The notes under the pieces are model-generated. The model searched no databases. It saw only the letters and a program-made list of their open reading frames with translations, and was not told the origin of the DNA. The translations under genes and the position numbers were made by a program. Below, piece after piece: positions 34,849 to 44,774 of a DNA stretch of 64,000 nt; position 1 is the first letter of the stretch, and each line of letters opens with the position of its first letter. Source of the DNA: Streptomyces sp. Edi2 (GTDB taxonomy: Bacteria > Actinomycetota > Actinomycetes > Streptomycetales > Streptomycetaceae); NCBI RefSeq assembly GCF_040253635.1, contig NZ_JBEJGX010000003.1, positions 1,674,001 to 1,738,000 on the forward strand, given 5' to 3'.

Positions 34849-36399
34849 ATGAGCGACACCCCCAGCACCGCCTCGCACGGCCACGGCCCGTTCATCGCGG
34901 CCATCGACCAGGGCACCACGTCCAGCCGCTGCATCGTCTTCGACAAGGACGGCCGGATCGTCTCGGTCGACCAGAAGGAGCACGAGCAGATCTTCCCGAA
35001 GCCGGGCTGGGTCGAGCACGACGCCACCGAGATCTGGAACAACGTCCAGCAGGTCGTCGACAGCGCCGTCCACAAGGCCGGGCTCACCGCCGCCGATGTC
35101 AAGGCGATCGGTATCACCAACCAGCGCGAGACCACCCTGCTGTGGGACCGCACCACCGGTGAGCCGGTCCACAACGCCATCGTCTGGCAGGACACCCGCA
35201 CCGACGCGCTCTGCAAGGAACTCGGCCGCAACGTCGGCCAGGACCGCTTCCGCCGCGAGACCGGCCTGCCGCTGGCCTCGTACTTCGCCGGCCCGAAGAT
35301 CCGCTGGCTGCTCGACAACGTCGAGGGCCTGCGCGAGCGCGCCGAGCGCGGCGACATCCTCTTCGGCACCATGGACTCCTGGGTCATCTGGAACCTGACC
35401 GGCGGTGTCGACGGTGGTGTGCACGTCACCGACGTCACCAACGCCTCGCGCACCATGCTGATGAACCTTCACCGTCTCGAGTGGGACCCGAAGATCCTCG
35501 CGTCGATGGAGATCCCGGCGGCCGTCCTGCCGGAGATCAAGTCCTCCGCCGAGGTCTACGGCCGCGCCACCGGCGGTGTGCTGGCCGGTGTCCCGGTCGC
35601 CTCGGCGCTCGGTGACCAGCAGGCCGCGCTGTTCGGCCAGACCTGCTTCGAGCAGGGCGAGGCCAAGTCCACGTACGGCACCGGCACCTTCATGCTGATG
35701 AACACCGGCCACGAGCCGGTGAACTCCTACAACGGCCTGCTGACCACGGTCGGCTACCGCATCGGCGACCAGCAGCCGGTCTACGCCCTGGAAGGCTCCA
35801 TCGCCGTCACCGGCTCGCTCGTCCAGTGGATGCGCGACCAGATGGGCCTGATCAACAGCGCGGCCGAGATCGAGACCCTGGCCAGCACGGTCGAGGACAA
35901 CGGCGGCGCGTACTTCGTGCCGGCCTTCTCCGGCCTGTTCGCCCCCTACTGGCGCTCGGACGCGCGCGGCGTCATCGCGGGCCTGACCCGCTATGTCACC
36001 AAGGCGCACATCGCGCGCGCCGTGCTCGAGGCCACCGCCTGGCAGACCCGCGAGATCACCGACGCCATGACCAAGGACTCCGGCGTCGAGCTGACCGCGC
36101 TCAAGGTCGACGGCGGTATGACCTCCAACAACCTGCTGATGCAGACGATCTCGGACTTCCTGGACGCACCCGTGGTGCGCCCGATGGTCGCCGAGACCAC
36201 CTGTCTCGGCGCTGCCTACGCGGCCGGACTGGCCGTCGGCTTCTGGTCCAGCACCGACGAGCTGCGCGCCAACTGGCGCCGGGCCGCCGAGTGGACCCCC
36301 CGGATGGAAGCGGCCACCCGTGACCGCGAGTACAAGAGCTGGCTCAAGGCTGTGGAACGTTCCATGGGCTGGCTCGATGACAGCACTGTCGAGGAGTAA
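34849..36399 (+). CDS. glpK: glycerol kinase
   Basis: GlpK phosphorylates glycerol to sn-glycerol 3-phosphate with ATP. The ATG at 34849 with TTGGAG upstream gives 516 residues. FGGY-kinase motifs are [16 protein letters not shown] at the N-terminus, [18 protein letters not shown] in the middle and [15 protein letters not shown] in the C-terminal ATP site. [15 protein letters not shown] and [19 protein letters not shown] are conserved in glycerol kinases rather than xylulokinases. It lies 49 bp after glpF and 2 bp before glpD. Confidence 0.97.
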   Translation: MSDTPSTASHGHGPFIAAIDQGTTSSRCIVFDKDGRIVSVDQKEHEQIFPKPGWVEHDATEIWNNVQQVVDSAVHKAGLTAADVKAIGITNQRETTLLWDRTTGEPVHNAIVWQDTRTDALCKELGRNVGQDRFRRETGLPLASYFAGPKIRWLLDNVEGLRERAERGDILFGTMDSWVIWNLTGGVDGGVHVTDVTNASRTMLMNLHRLEWDPKILASMEIPAAVLPEIKSSAEVYGRATGGVLAGVPVASALGDQQAALFGQTCFEQGEAKSTYGTGTFMLMNTGHEPVNSYNGLLTTVGYRIGDQQPVYALEGSIAVTGSLVQWMRDQMGLINSAAEIETLASTVEDNGGAYFVPAFSGLFAPYWRSDARGVIAGLTRYVTKAHIARAVLEATAWQTREITDAMTKDSGVELTALKVDGGMTSNNLLMQTISDFLDAPVVRPMVAETTCLGAAYAAGLAVGFWSSTDELRANWRRAAEWTPRMEAATRDREYKSWLKAVERSMGWLDDSTVEE

Positions 36400-36401
36400 A
36401 C

Positions 36402-38006
36402 ATGAGCACCCTGCAGAGCGCCCCGGCACTCGGGACGCACCCGGCCAGTGGTTCGCACGCGAGCCGCGCCGAGACTCGGGAGCAGCTTTCCAAGGCGACG
36501 TACGACCTCCTGGTGATCGGCGGCGGCATCCTGGGCATCTCCACCGCCTGGCACGCCGCCCAGGCCGGACTGCGGGTTGCCCTGGTGGACGCCGGTGACT
36601 TCGCCGGCGCCACCTCCTCCGCCTCCTCCAAGCTGCTCCACGGCGGTCTGCGCTACCTGCAGACCGGCGCGGTCAAGCTGGTGGCGGAGAACCACTTCGA
36701 GCGGCGTGCGGTGTCCCGCCAGGTGGCACCGCACCTCGCCAACCCCCTGACCTTCTACCTGCCCGTCTACAAGGGCGGCCCGCACGGCGCGGCCAAGCTC
36801 GGGGCGGGCGTCTTCGCCTACTCGGCGCTGTCCGCGTTCGGCGACGGCGTCGGCCACGTCATATCCCCGGCCAAGGCGCAGCGCGACGTGCCGGAGCTGC
36901 GGACGGACAACCTCAAGGCCGTGGCCGTGTACGGCGACGACCAGATGAACGACTCCCGGATGGCCCTGATGACCGTCCGTGCGGCGGCCGCGGCCGGCGC
37001 CACGGTCCTCAACCACGCCGAGGTCACCGGCCTGCGCTTCACCCAGGGCCGGGTCACCGGTGCGGAGCTCAAGGACCGTATGGAGGGCGAGGAGTTCGGC
37101 GTCAACGCCCGCCTGGTGCTCAACGCCACCGGCCCGTGGGTGGATCACCTGCGCAAGATGGAGGACGCGAACGCGGCTCCCTCCATCCGGCTGTCGAAGG
37201 GCGCGCACCTGGTCCTCAAGCGCACCGCCCCCTGGAAGGCCGCGCTGGCCACCCCGATCGACAAGTACCGCATCACCTTCGCCCTCCCCTGGGAGGACAT
37301 GCTGCTGCTGGGCACCACGGACGAGGAGTTCGAGGGCGACCCGGCGGACGTGTCGGTCACCGAGAAGGACACCGCGCAGATCCTGGACGAGGCGGCCTTC
37401 TCCGTCCGTGACCAGCAGCTGTCGCGCGATCTGATCACGTACTCCTTCGCGGGTCTGCGGGTGCTGCCCGGCGGCCCCGGCGACACCTCCAAGGCCAAGC
37501 GCGAGACGGTGGTGACCGAGGGCAGCGGCGGCATGCTGTCGGTGGCCGGCGGCAAGTGGACGACCTTCCGGCACATCGGCCGTACGGTCATGAACAAGCT
37601 CGCGGCGCTGCCCGGCCACCCGCTGGCCGAGGACATGGAGCCGATCGCACACCTGCCGAAGAAGCTCCCGCTGCCCGGTATCGCCAACCCGAACGCGGTG
37701 GCGCACCGGCTGCTCGTCGACGGCGGCACGCCCGGTCCGCGGATGGCCCCGGAGACCGCCCGGCACCTCGCCACCCACTACGGCTCGCTGTCCTTCGACA
37801 TCGCCCGGCTGGCGAACGAGAACCCGGCACTGGCCGAGCGCATCCACCCGGACGCACCGGAGATCTGGGCCCAGGTCGCCTACGCGCGTGACCACGAGTG
37901 GGCCGAGACGGTCGACGATGTGCTGCGCCGCCGCACCACGCTGATGATCCGCGGTCTGGACACGGAGGACGTGCGGACCAAGGTCAAGGACATGCTGGCC
38001 GGCTGA
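36402..38006 (+). CDS. glpD: glycerol-3-phosphate dehydrogenase, FAD-dependent
   Basis: GlpD oxidises glycerol 3-phosphate to dihydroxyacetone phosphate at the membrane, passing electrons to the quinone pool. The 534-residue protein has the FAD-binding GGGILGISTAWHAAQAGLRV near residue 40 and the family pattern SSKLLHGGLRYLQ. Later conserved parts include DDQMNDSRMALMT and the C-terminal alpha-helical cap (WAQVAYARDHEWAETVDDVL). It begins two bases after the glpK stop (GAGGAGTAAAC before the ATG), so translation is coupled. Confidence 0.97.
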   Translation: MSTLQSAPALGTHPASGSHASRAETREQLSKATYDLLVIGGGILGISTAWHAAQAGLRVALVDAGDFAGATSSASSKLLHGGLRYLQTGAVKLVAENHFERRAVSRQVAPHLANPLTFYLPVYKGGPHGAAKLGAGVFAYSALSAFGDGVGHVISPAKAQRDVPELRTDNLKAVAVYGDDQMNDSRMALMTVRAAAAAGATVLNHAEVTGLRFTQGRVTGAELKDRMEGEEFGVNARLVLNATGPWVDHLRKMEDANAAPSIRLSKGAHLVLKRTAPWKAALATPIDKYRITFALPWEDMLLLGTTDEEFEGDPADVSVTEKDTAQILDEAAFSVRDQQLSRDLITYSFAGLRVLPGGPGDTSKAKRETVVTEGSGGMLSVAGGKWTTFRHIGRTVMNKLAALPGHPLAEDMEPIAHLPKKLPLPGIANPNAVAHRLLVDGGTPGPRMAPETARHLATHYGSLSFDIARLANENPALAERIHPDAPEIWAQVAYARDHEWAETVDDVLRRRTTLMIRGLDTEDVRTKVKDMLAG

Positions 38007-38078
38007 CGGCGGCACCCGGCCGCTGCGGACGGCGGCCACAGAGCTGACGGCGCCTCACGGTGACGTACAGCGCAGGAC

Positions 38079-38107
38079 GAGGGGGCGGTTCACGGGGCCG
38101 CCCCCTC
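38079..38107 (+). terminator. terminator of the glycerol operon
   Basis: GAGGGGGCGG (38079-38088) pairs perfectly with CCGCCCCCTC (38098-38107); outer GGAC/GTCC bases extend it. It lies 73 bp after the glpD stop. Confidence 0.75.
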
Positions 38108-38193
38108 TGTCGTCCCCCTGGGCAGCGCCGCATACGGGAGCGGACGGCGCGCACGAGGGCGGACGGGGGCGGCCTGCCGGGCCATAATGAGCT

Positions 38194-38210
38194 CAGACAT
38201 CGGATGTCTG
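38194..38210. promoter_or_regulatory. 17-bp perfect palindrome, candidate operator of the FadR-type regulator
   Basis: CAGACATC and GATGTCTG flank a central G. The palindrome is 51 bp before the start of the FadR-type gene. Its core ACATCGGATG recurs upstream of the fuconate dehydratase gene (48147-48157, opposite strand). FadR-type GntR regulators bind such short palindromes; the assignment is inferred. Confidence 0.65.
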
Positions 38211-38261
38211 TGACGGCATCCGGATGGCGGTATCCGGGCGGGTGCGAGCGGGGAGGTCGGC

Positions 38262-38933
38262 ATGGCGGTCACCGACGAGGCCATCGAGAAGATCAAGGGC
38301 ATGATCGTCTCCGGCGCGCTGCGGCCGGGCGACCGGCTGCCGAAGGAGAGCGAGCTGGCGGCCGAGCTCGGCCTGTCCCGCAACTCCCTGCGTGAGGCGG
38401 TCCGCGCGCTCTCCCTCATCCGCATCCTGGATGTGCGCCAGGGCGACGGCACATACGTCACCAGCCTCGATCCGCAACTCCTGCTGGAGGCCATGAGCTT
38501 CGTGGTGGACTTCCACCGCGATGACACCGTGCTGGAGTTCCTTGCCGTCCGCCGGATCCTGGAACCGGCCGCCACCGCCATGGCGGCCGGCCGGATAGGC
38601 CTGGAGGAACTGAACGCCCTGGAGGCCCAGTTGAACGCGCTGGGGCCGAGCCCGTCGGTGGAGGACCTGGTCGCCTGCGATCTGGAGTTCCACCGCGGGA
38701 TCGTCGCGGCGTCCGGCAACTCCGTGCTCTGCTCACTGCTGGACGGGCTGTCCGGGCCGACCACCCGGGCCAGGATCTGGCGGGGGCTGACGCAGAAGGA
38801 CGCGGTGACCCGCACCCTCACCGAGCACCGCGCGATCCTCGGCGCGCTGCGCGACCGGGACGCGGAGGCGGCGCGGGCGTGGGCGACGGTGCATATCGCC
38901 AGTGTGGAGCAGTGGTTGCGCGCGTCGCTGTGA
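38262..38933 (+). CDS. FadR-subfamily GntR regulator, probable controller of the fucose genes
   Basis: This is a 223-residue regulator. The GntR winged helix spans about residues 5-72: AIEKIKGMIVSGALRPGDRL then ELAAELGLSRNSLREAVRAL. The all-helical FadR/FCD ligand domain spans about 85-220, with metal-ligand positions in DLEFHRGIVAASGN and TEHRAILGAL. FCD regulators often sense sugar acids, which fits the downstream sugar-acid genes. The ATG follows GGGAGGTCGGC. It is convergent with the SDR gene and faces the cluster from its end. Confidence 0.9.
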   Translation: MAVTDEAIEKIKGMIVSGALRPGDRLPKESELAAELGLSRNSLREAVRALSLIRILDVRQGDGTYVTSLDPQLLLEAMSFVVDFHRDDTVLEFLAVRRILEPAATAMAAGRIGLEELNALEAQLNALGPSPSVEDLVACDLEFHRGIVAASGNSVLCSLLDGLSGPTTRARIWRGLTQKDAVTRTLTEHRAILGALRDRDAEAARAWATVHIASVEQWLRASL

Positions 38934-39004
38934 GGCCGGTTGCCGCCCACGGTTGAGGTCCCCCGGCGTTGTCGCCCCGGCGGATACCCCTACGGCGCTC
39001 CCGG

Positions 39005-39820
39005 TCAGGCCGCGAAGCCTCCGTCCACCGCGATCGAGGCGCCCGTGATGTACCGCCCGCCCTCGCCCGCCAGATGGGCCACGGTCGCCGCGACGTCCCA
39101 GGCCCGGCCGTACGTCCCCAGGGCGGTGAGCCCGGCCTGCATCGTCGCGCTCTCGCCGTCGGCCGGGTTCATATCGGTGTCGATGGGGCCCGGGGTGATG
39201 AGGTTGGCGGTGATGCCGCGCGGCCCCAGTTCCTTGGCCAGGGTCCGGGTCAGGCCGGAGAGGGCGGCCTTGCTGGTGGCGTAGAGGGTGCCGCCGGGGA
39301 AGGCCACCCGCTCGGCCATACAGCTGCCGATGGAGATGATCCGGCCGCCCTCGGCCAGATGGGCGGCCGCGGCCTGCGCCGCCAGGAACGGGGCCCGGAC
39401 ATTGGTCCGCAGCACCCGGTCGACATCGTCCAGGGAGATCCCCTCGAAGGGGCCGAGCACGCCGATGCCCGCATTGTTCACCAGGATGTCCAGCCGCCCG
39501 AACCGTTCGACGGTGCCGGCCACCGAGGCCCGCACCGCCTCCGCGTCACCGCTGTCGGCCCGTACCGCCCAGGCCTGCCCACCGCCCCGCTCGATCTCCT
39601 TGACGACCTGGCCGGCCTTGTCCTGCCGGCTCTGATAGGTCAGGGCCACCGCCGCGCCGTCGGCGGCCAGCCGCAGCGCCGTCGCCTCGCCGATGCCCCG
39701 GCTGCCGCCGGTCACCAGGGCCACCTTGCCGGTGAGCGGCCGGGGGCCGTTCGCCGCCGGGGCCCCCGCCGTCGCCGTCACGGCCGCCATCACGGTCGCC
39801 GTCGTCGCGGTCGCCGTCAT
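39005..39820 (-). CDS. short-chain dehydrogenase/reductase (FabG-like)
   Basis: This NAD(P)-dependent oxidoreductase has 271 residues. It has the cofactor motif TGGSRGIG (about residues 37-44), NNAG, and the catalytic Ser-Tyr-Lys set in SIGSCMAERVAFPGGTLYATSK. The end GRYITGASIAVDGGFAA is typical of the family. The first 30 residues are a Thr/Ala-rich stretch before the fold starts. The ATG at 39820 is chosen for GAAGG eight bases upstream; 39826 is the alternative. It lies at the end of the fucose cluster, but its substrate is not clear. Confidence 0.85.
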   Translation of the reverse strand: MTATATTATVMAAVTATAGAPAANGPRPLTGKVALVTGGSRGIGEATALRLAADGAAVALTYQSRQDKAGQVVKEIERGGGQAWAVRADSGDAEAVRASVAGTVERFGRLDILVNNAGIGVLGPFEGISLDDVDRVLRTNVRAPFLAAQAAAAHLAEGGRIISIGSCMAERVAFPGGTLYATSKAALSGLTRTLAKELGPRGITANLITPGPIDTDMNPADGESATMQAGLTALGTYGRAWDVAATVAHLAGEGGRYITGASIAVDGGFAA

Positions 39821-40007
39821 CGTCATCACCTTCGCATCGAGTCGTCCGTCGTCGTGCGCGGCCGTCCGCAGTCTCACGGAGCCGTCCGCAGTTCTGCGGA
39901 GCCGGCCGCATTCCGCACCCGGTACACCGCTCTGCCGGCGTTCTCCGTGGTGCGACTCGATCCTCCGGCGGGACGGAATCCGAAGCTGGCGGAATCCGGA
40001 CGCCGCG

Positions 40008-40937
40008 TCAGCGGCCCGGCGGCGCCTGCGTGGACGGCGGCTCCTGCGGGGCCCGTGACGTCTGCCCGGCCGGTGACTCCTGCCCGGCCGGTGACTCCTG
40101 CGTCGACGGCGTCCCGACGCCGTACACCCGCCCCGCCGTTCCTCCGAAGACGTCCGACCGTTCCGCCGGCCCGAGGTGGGCCGTCGCCGACTCCGCGAGT
40201 GCCACGACGTCCTCGTAGCCGGCCGCCAGCGTGCACACCGGCCAGTCGGAGCCGAACATCACCCGGTCGGGGCCGAAGGCCTCCAGGACGTGCCGGGCAT
40301 AGGGCAGGATGTGCTGCGGCCGCCAGGCGTCCCAGTCGGCCTCGGTGACCAGCCCGGACAGTTTGCAGCTGACGTTCGGCAGCCCGGCGAGGGCGGTGAG
40401 GGCACTTGCCCAGGGTTGCCAGTCCCCCGTCGCGACCGCCGGTTTGGCGGCGTGGTCCAGGACGAAGGACAGCTGGGGCACGGCGCGTACGGCGGCGTGC
40501 GCGGCGGGCAGTTCGCGCGGGGTGACCAGCAGGTCGTAGACCAGCCCGGCGTCGGCCACGATGCGCAGGCCCCGGAGCACGTCCGGGCGGCGGAGCCAGT
40601 CGGGGTCCGTTTCGTCCTGCACCTGGTGCCGGATGCCCACCAGTCCTGCGGGCAGCGCCGCGAGCACTTCCGCGAGCGCAGGGTCGCGGAGGTCGGCCCA
40701 GCCGACGACGCCGGTGACCGGCCCCTCCCCCGCCGCGAGGGTGAGCAGTTCGGCGGTCTCCTCGTACGAGGACGACGACTGGACGAGGACCGTGCCGTCG
40801 AGGCCGTGCGCGGTCAGATGCGGGGTGAGATCGCTCAGCGCATAGCCGCGGCGGATCGGATCGGCCCACGGCCCGTCCATCCACGGCTGCTCGCGCCGGG
40901 TCGGATCCCACAGATGGTGATGGGCGTCGATACGCAT
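40008..40937 (-). CDS. amidohydrolase family 2, probable L-fuconolactonase
   Basis: The protein would open L-fucono-lactone to L-fuconate. It has 309 residues. The metal site begins with IDAHHHLWDP, and further ligands are in the strand-end His of SFVLDHAAKP and the Asp of MFGSDWPVC, as in the lactonases of sugar-acid pathways. The C-terminus after residue 275 is a Pro/Ser/Gln tail with an exact in-frame 18-bp tandem repeat, probably disordered. It lies between the aldo/keto reductase and the SDR. The pathway role comes from its neighbours. Confidence 0.85.
   Translation of the reverse strand: MRIDAHHHLWDPTRREQPWMDGPWADPIRRGYALSDLTPHLTAHGLDGTVLVQSSSSYEETAELLTLAAGEGPVTGVVGWADLRDPALAEVLAALPAGLVGIRHQVQDETDPDWLRRPDVLRGLRIVADAGLVYDLLVTPRELPAAHAAVRAVPQLSFVLDHAAKPAVATGDWQPWASALTALAGLPNVSCKLSGLVTEADWDAWRPQHILPYARHVLEAFGPDRVMFGSDWPVCTLAAGYEDVVALAESATAHLGPAERSDVFGGTAGRVYGVGTPSTQESPAGQESPAGQTSRAPQEPPSTQAPPGR
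40063..40098 (-). repeat. two perfect tandem 18-bp units in the lactonase tail
   Basis: Units 40063-40080 and 40081-40098 are identical and code for the repeated six residues QESPAG near the C-terminus of the amidohydrolase. Confidence 0.85.
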
Positions 40938-41016
40938 CAGGGGCGCGCTCCGGGGTCGGGGTCGGGGGCGAGGTCGTCAGCCTCAGGGCGGTGGCCTCGG
41001 GGTCCTCGCGTCGGGC

Positions 41017-42018
41017 TCAGCCGTGCAAGGGCAGCGGAAGATCGGCGTCGAGCAGGCCGCGGGCGACGAGCGTATGCCACAGCTCGTCCGGGATGTGACG
41101 GGTGAACAGCGCGGCGTTCTCGGCCATCTCCTCGGGGCCGGCGGCACCGACGACGGCCGAGGCGACGGCACGGTGCCCGAAGGGGAACCGGAGCGCGGCG
41201 GCCTTGAGGGGAATACCGAACTCTGCGCAGACGGCAGCAAGTTGACGCGCCCGGTCGAGAACGGCGGCCGGCGCGGGCGCGTAGTTGTAGGGCGCGCCGG
41301 GTGACGGGTCGGCCAGCAGACCGGAGTTGTAGACGCCGCCGACGACCACGGAAGTGCCGCGGCGCTCGCACTCCGGCAGCAGATCGTCGAAGGCGGTGCG
41401 CTCCAGCAGGGTCCACCGGCCGGCGCAGAGCACCACGTCCACGTCCAGGTCGGCGACCAGGCGGGCCAGCAGACCGCTGTGGTTCATGCCGAAGCCGATG
41501 GCGCGCACCATGCGCTCGGCACGCAGCTCGGCAAGGGCCGGGAAGCCGGTCTCGTACACCTCCCGCAGCTGCTCCTCCACGTCGTGGAGGTAGACGATGT
41601 CGACGGCGTCCACGCCGAGCCGCTGCAGGGACGCGTCCAGCGTGGCGCGGATCCCGTCGCGGGAGAGGTCCCGTACCCGGGCCCGGGCGGGGGTGTCCAC
41701 AAAGCCTTCGCCGGCCGCCCGCTCCCCCGGCGCGAGCGGCCGCAGCCGGCGGCCGACCTTGGTGGAGAGGGTGTAGGCGGCGCGGTCGCGGCCGCGCAGC
41801 GCCCGGCCGAGGCGTTCCTCGGACAGGCCCACGCCGTAGTGCGGGGCGGTGTCGAAGTAGCCGGCGCCGGTGGCGAGGGCGGTGTGGACGACGCGCTGCG
41901 CCTGTTCCTCGGGGACGGCGCGGTAGAGGTTGCCGAGCGGTGCGCAGCCCAGACCCAGGGGCGGGACGGTGACACCGGTCCGTCCCAGCTCCCTCGGTCC
42001 CTGTGGGGGACAGTGCAT
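41017..42018 (-). CDS. aldo/keto reductase, probable L-fucose (aldose) 1-dehydrogenase
   Basis: This 333-residue aldo/keto reductase is of the type that oxidises L-fucose at C1 to the lactone with NAD(P). It has the barrel start LGRTGVTVPPLGLGCAPLGN and FDTAPHYGVGLSEERLGRAL with catalytic Asp and Tyr. The Lys is in LSTKVGRRL, and DIVYLHDVEE carries the His. The GFGMNHSGLL and VVGGVYNSGLL stretches are those of the fucose/pyridoxal dehydrogenase branch. It begins 7 bp after the permease stop, so it belongs to the transporter operon. Confidence 0.87.
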   Translation of the reverse strand: MHCPPQGPRELGRTGVTVPPLGLGCAPLGNLYRAVPEEQAQRVVHTALATGAGYFDTAPHYGVGLSEERLGRALRGRDRAAYTLSTKVGRRLRPLAPGERAAGEGFVDTPARARVRDLSRDGIRATLDASLQRLGVDAVDIVYLHDVEEQLREVYETGFPALAELRAERMVRAIGFGMNHSGLLARLVADLDVDVVLCAGRWTLLERTAFDDLLPECERRGTSVVVGGVYNSGLLADPSPGAPYNYAPAPAAVLDRARQLAAVCAEFGIPLKAAALRFPFGHRAVASAVVGAAGPEEMAENAALFTRHIPDELWHTLVARGLLDADLPLPLHG

Positions 42019-42025
42019 GCGGGCC

Positions 42026-43057
42026 TCAGTCCTGCTTCTCGCCGCTGGTGAACCGGGAGATGACCAGCGCGATGATGATGATCATGCCGTTGAGGAACTG
42101 CGTCCACAGCGGTGGCACGCCGCCCAGGGTCATCACATTGATGACCAGCTGGAGCGTGAGGACACCGGTGAGCGCGCCGAAGAGCGTGCCCCGGCCGCCC
42201 TTGAGGCTGATGCCGCCGATCACCGCGGCGGCGAAGACCTGGAAGATCCAGCCGTTGCCCTGGCTCGCGGAGACCGCGCCGTAGTGGCCGGTGTAGAGGA
42301 TGCCCGCGAAGGCGGCGAGCAGTCCGCCGACGGCCAGCACGATCCAGGTGAGGCGGTCCACCCGGATGCCGGCCGCGCGGGCCGCCTCCGGGTTGCCGCC
42401 GATGGCGTACAGCGCCCGCCCGTGCCGCAGGTAGCCGAGGGCCGCGCCGCCGAGCGCGAAGAGGGCGAGACAGATCCAGACGGCGGCCGGGACGCCCAGC
42501 CAGTCGGCCTGGCCCAAATAGGCGAAGGACTCCGGGACATTGCCGATGGACCGGCCCTCCGAGAGGCCCACCTGCAGGCCGCGGAGCATGGTGAGCATGC
42601 CGAGGGTGGCGATGAAGCCGTTGACCCGCAGGACGAGCATGAGGAAGCCGTTGGCGGCACCGATCGCCGCGCCCACGGCCAGGCACAGCGGGATCGCGGC
42701 CCAGGCCGGGAAGAGTTCCAGCCCGGCGAAGCGGCCGCCGTGTGCGGGCATCACCAGCCACAGGGCGACCACCGGTGCCAGGCCGATGGTGGACTCCAGC
42801 GACAGGTCCATCCGCCCGCTGATGAGGATCAGCGCCTCGCCGAGCACCAGCAGGCCCAGCTCCGTGGACTGCTGGATGACGCCGACGAGGTTGTCCTGAG
42901 TGAGGAACGCGGGCGACACGATGAAGCCGATGACACCCAGCACGAAGATCACCGGCACCAGGGAGAGATCCCGCCAGCGGGCCGGATCGATCCGGGGCCG
43001 GCGGCGCGGTGGGCGCTCCGCCACATCGGTGGCCGGCGGCGAGACGGTCTCGGTCAT
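42026..43057 (-). CDS. sugar ABC transporter permease (RbsC family)
   Basis: This is the membrane subunit of a monosaccharide importer, 343 residues with about nine to ten hydrophobic segments. Family marks are [20 protein letters not shown] near the front and [15 protein letters not shown] in the middle. The later [20 protein letters not shown] is the coupling helix to the ATPase. The start overlaps the ATPase stop by four bases (ATGA). L-fucose is the inferred substrate from the catabolic genes downstream and upstream. Confidence 0.92.
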   Translation of the reverse strand: MTETVSPPATDVAERPPRRRPRIDPARWRDLSLVPVIFVLGVIGFIVSPAFLTQDNLVGVIQQSTELGLLVLGEALILISGRMDLSLESTIGLAPVVALWLVMPAHGGRFAGLELFPAWAAIPLCLAVGAAIGAANGFLMLVLRVNGFIATLGMLTMLRGLQVGLSEGRSIGNVPESFAYLGQADWLGVPAAVWICLALFALGGAALGYLRHGRALYAIGGNPEAARAAGIRVDRLTWIVLAVGGLLAAFAGILYTGHYGAVSASQGNGWIFQVFAAAVIGGISLKGGRGTLFGALTGVLTLQLVINVMTLGGVPPLWTQFLNGMIIIIALVISRFTSGEKQD

Positions 43058-44772
43058 GGCGCGGTCCCTCCCGTTCCTTGCGTTCCTTCCGTTCCCCGCG
43101 GGGTACGGGCCTCCGGCGCGGGATCGCGGCCCGTACCGGACGGACCGGGCCCGGCGTCGGCATCGGCATCGGTGTCCTCGCCGGCGCCTGCGCCCTCCGC
43201 CATGCCCTCCATCGCGGCGACGAGTTCGTGATCGCGCCAGCCGGCGGCGAATTCGGCGGTCACCCGGCCGTGGAAGACCGCCAGCACCCGGTCGCAGACC
43301 CGCAGGTCGTCCAGCTCGTCGGAGACGATCAAGGCGCCGCTGCCGCCGTCCGCGACCTCCCGTACGACGCCCAGCAGCGCGTCCTTGGACTTGACGTCGA
43401 CGCCGTTGGTGGGCCGGACGGCAACCAGCACGGCGGGCTCGCGGGCCAGCGCACGGGCGATCACGACCTTCTGCTGGTTGCCGCCGGACAGCCCGGACAC
43501 CGGCTGGCCGGGCCCGGTGGCCCTGATGTCCAGTGCCGCGATCATCCGGCGGGCGAACGCACGGGTCCGGGAGGGCAGTACGGTGCCCATCGGCCCGAGC
43601 TGGTCGGCGACGGTGAGCGTGGCGTTCTCGGCGACGCTGCGGCCCGGGACGAGCCCTTCGCGGTGCCGGTCCTCGGGCACGTAGCCGATGCCCGCGGCGA
43701 GGGCGTGCGGCACGCTGCCGGTACGGACCGACCGCCCGCGCACGGTGATCCGGCCGCCGTCGGGGGCGCGCAGCCCCGCCAGCGTCCGGCCGATCGCGGT
43801 GCTGCCGCTGCCCGTGGCACCCGCGAGCCCCACCACCTCGCCGGCCCGTACGGTCAGGTCGAGCGGCGCGAAGTGCCCTGCGGCGGCCAGGCCCTGGGTG
43901 CGCAGCACCGGCTCCCCGGGCGGGCGCGCGCCCGTCCGCGGCTTGCGCGCGGGACCCGCATCCTCACCCGTCATCGCCGCCACCAGCGCGTCCTCGGCCA
44001 GCCCCGGGACGGGCGCGGTCAGCACATGCCGGGCGTCACGGAAGACGGTGACGGTGTCGCACAGCTCGTGGACCTCCTGGAGGTGGTGCGAGATGAACAG
44101 GAAGGCCACACCCCGGTCGCGCAGCTCCCGCAGTTTGCCGAAGAGCCGGTCGATGCCGGCGGCGTCCAGCCGGGCGGTGGGCTCATCGAGGATGATCAGC
44201 CGGGCGCCGAAGGACAGCGCACGGGCGATCTCCACGAACTGCCGCTGCTCGACGCCGAGTTCCTTGATCCGGGCGGCCGGGTCGACCTCGACGCCGTACC
44301 CGGCGAGCAGTTCGCGGGCCCGTTCGCGCAGCGCCCGCCAGCGGATGGTGTGCCCGCCCTGGAATCGGCCGAGGTACAGGTTCTCCGCGACGGTCAGCTC
44401 CGGCACCGTCATCGACTTCTGGTAGACGCAGGCGGCCCTGCGCTGCCAGGCGGCGGTGTCGCCCCAGCCGGGCGCGGGCGCGCCGCCGAAGGTGACCCGG
44501 CCGGCGTCCGGGCGTGTCATGCCGGTCAGTACGGACACCAGGGTGGACTTGCCCGCGCCGTTACGGCCGACGAGGGCGTGCGCCTCTCCGGGGCGCACGG
44601 CCAGCCGGGCGCCGTCGAGGGCGACGGTGGGTCCGTAGCGTTTGACGATCCCCTCGGCGTGCACCGCCGCCGCGGGCCCGTGCACCGCGGGCCCGTTCAC
44701 CGCCGGCTCGGCCCCGTTCCCCGCCGTCGCGGGCCGGCCGGACATCGCCTCGTCCGCCTCATCCGCCGCCAC
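43054..44772 (-). CDS. sugar ABC transporter ATPase with two nucleotide-binding domains
   Basis: This is the energising subunit of the monosaccharide importer, with the duplicated ATPase layout of RbsA/XylG. The first domain has Walker A GRNGAGKST and Walker B LIILDEPTARLD. The second, degenerate copy has GATGSGSTA in place of a Walker A, the signature VSGLSGGNQQKVVIARAL and VLVAVRPTNGVD. As in this family, one site is probably inactive. The GTG at 44772 (572 residues) starts right after the binding-protein stop; the ATG at 44745 (563 residues) is possible. Confidence 0.9.
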   Translation of the reverse strand: MAADEADEAMSGRPATAGNGAEPAVNGPAVHGPAAAVHAEGIVKRYGPTVALDGARLAVRPGEAHALVGRNGAGKSTLVSVLTGMTRPDAGRVTFGGAPAPGWGDTAAWQRRAACVYQKSMTVPELTVAENLYLGRFQGGHTIRWRALRERARELLAGYGVEVDPAARIKELGVEQRQFVEIARALSFGARLIILDEPTARLDAAGIDRLFGKLRELRDRGVAFLFISHHLQEVHELCDTVTVFRDARHVLTAPVPGLAEDALVAAMTGEDAGPARKPRTGARPPGEPVLRTQGLAAAGHFAPLDLTVRAGEVVGLAGATGSGSTAIGRTLAGLRAPDGGRITVRGRSVRTGSVPHALAAGIGYVPEDRHREGLVPGRSVAENATLTVADQLGPMGTVLPSRTRAFARRMIAALDIRATGPGQPVSGLSGGNQQKVVIARALAREPAVLVAVRPTNGVDVKSKDALLGVVREVADGGSGALIVSDELDDLRVCDRVLAVFHGRVTAEFAAGWRDHELVAAMEGMAEGAGAGEDTDADADAGPGPSGTGRDPAPEARTPRGTEGTQGTGGTAP

Positions 44773-44774
44773 CG

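Noticed and set aside
40008..42018. Fucose enzymes as rhamnose or arabinose enzymes
   Set aside because: Lactonase and reductase alone would allow this, but the dehydratase strings and the dehydrogenase loop [14 protein letters not shown] point to the fuconate route.
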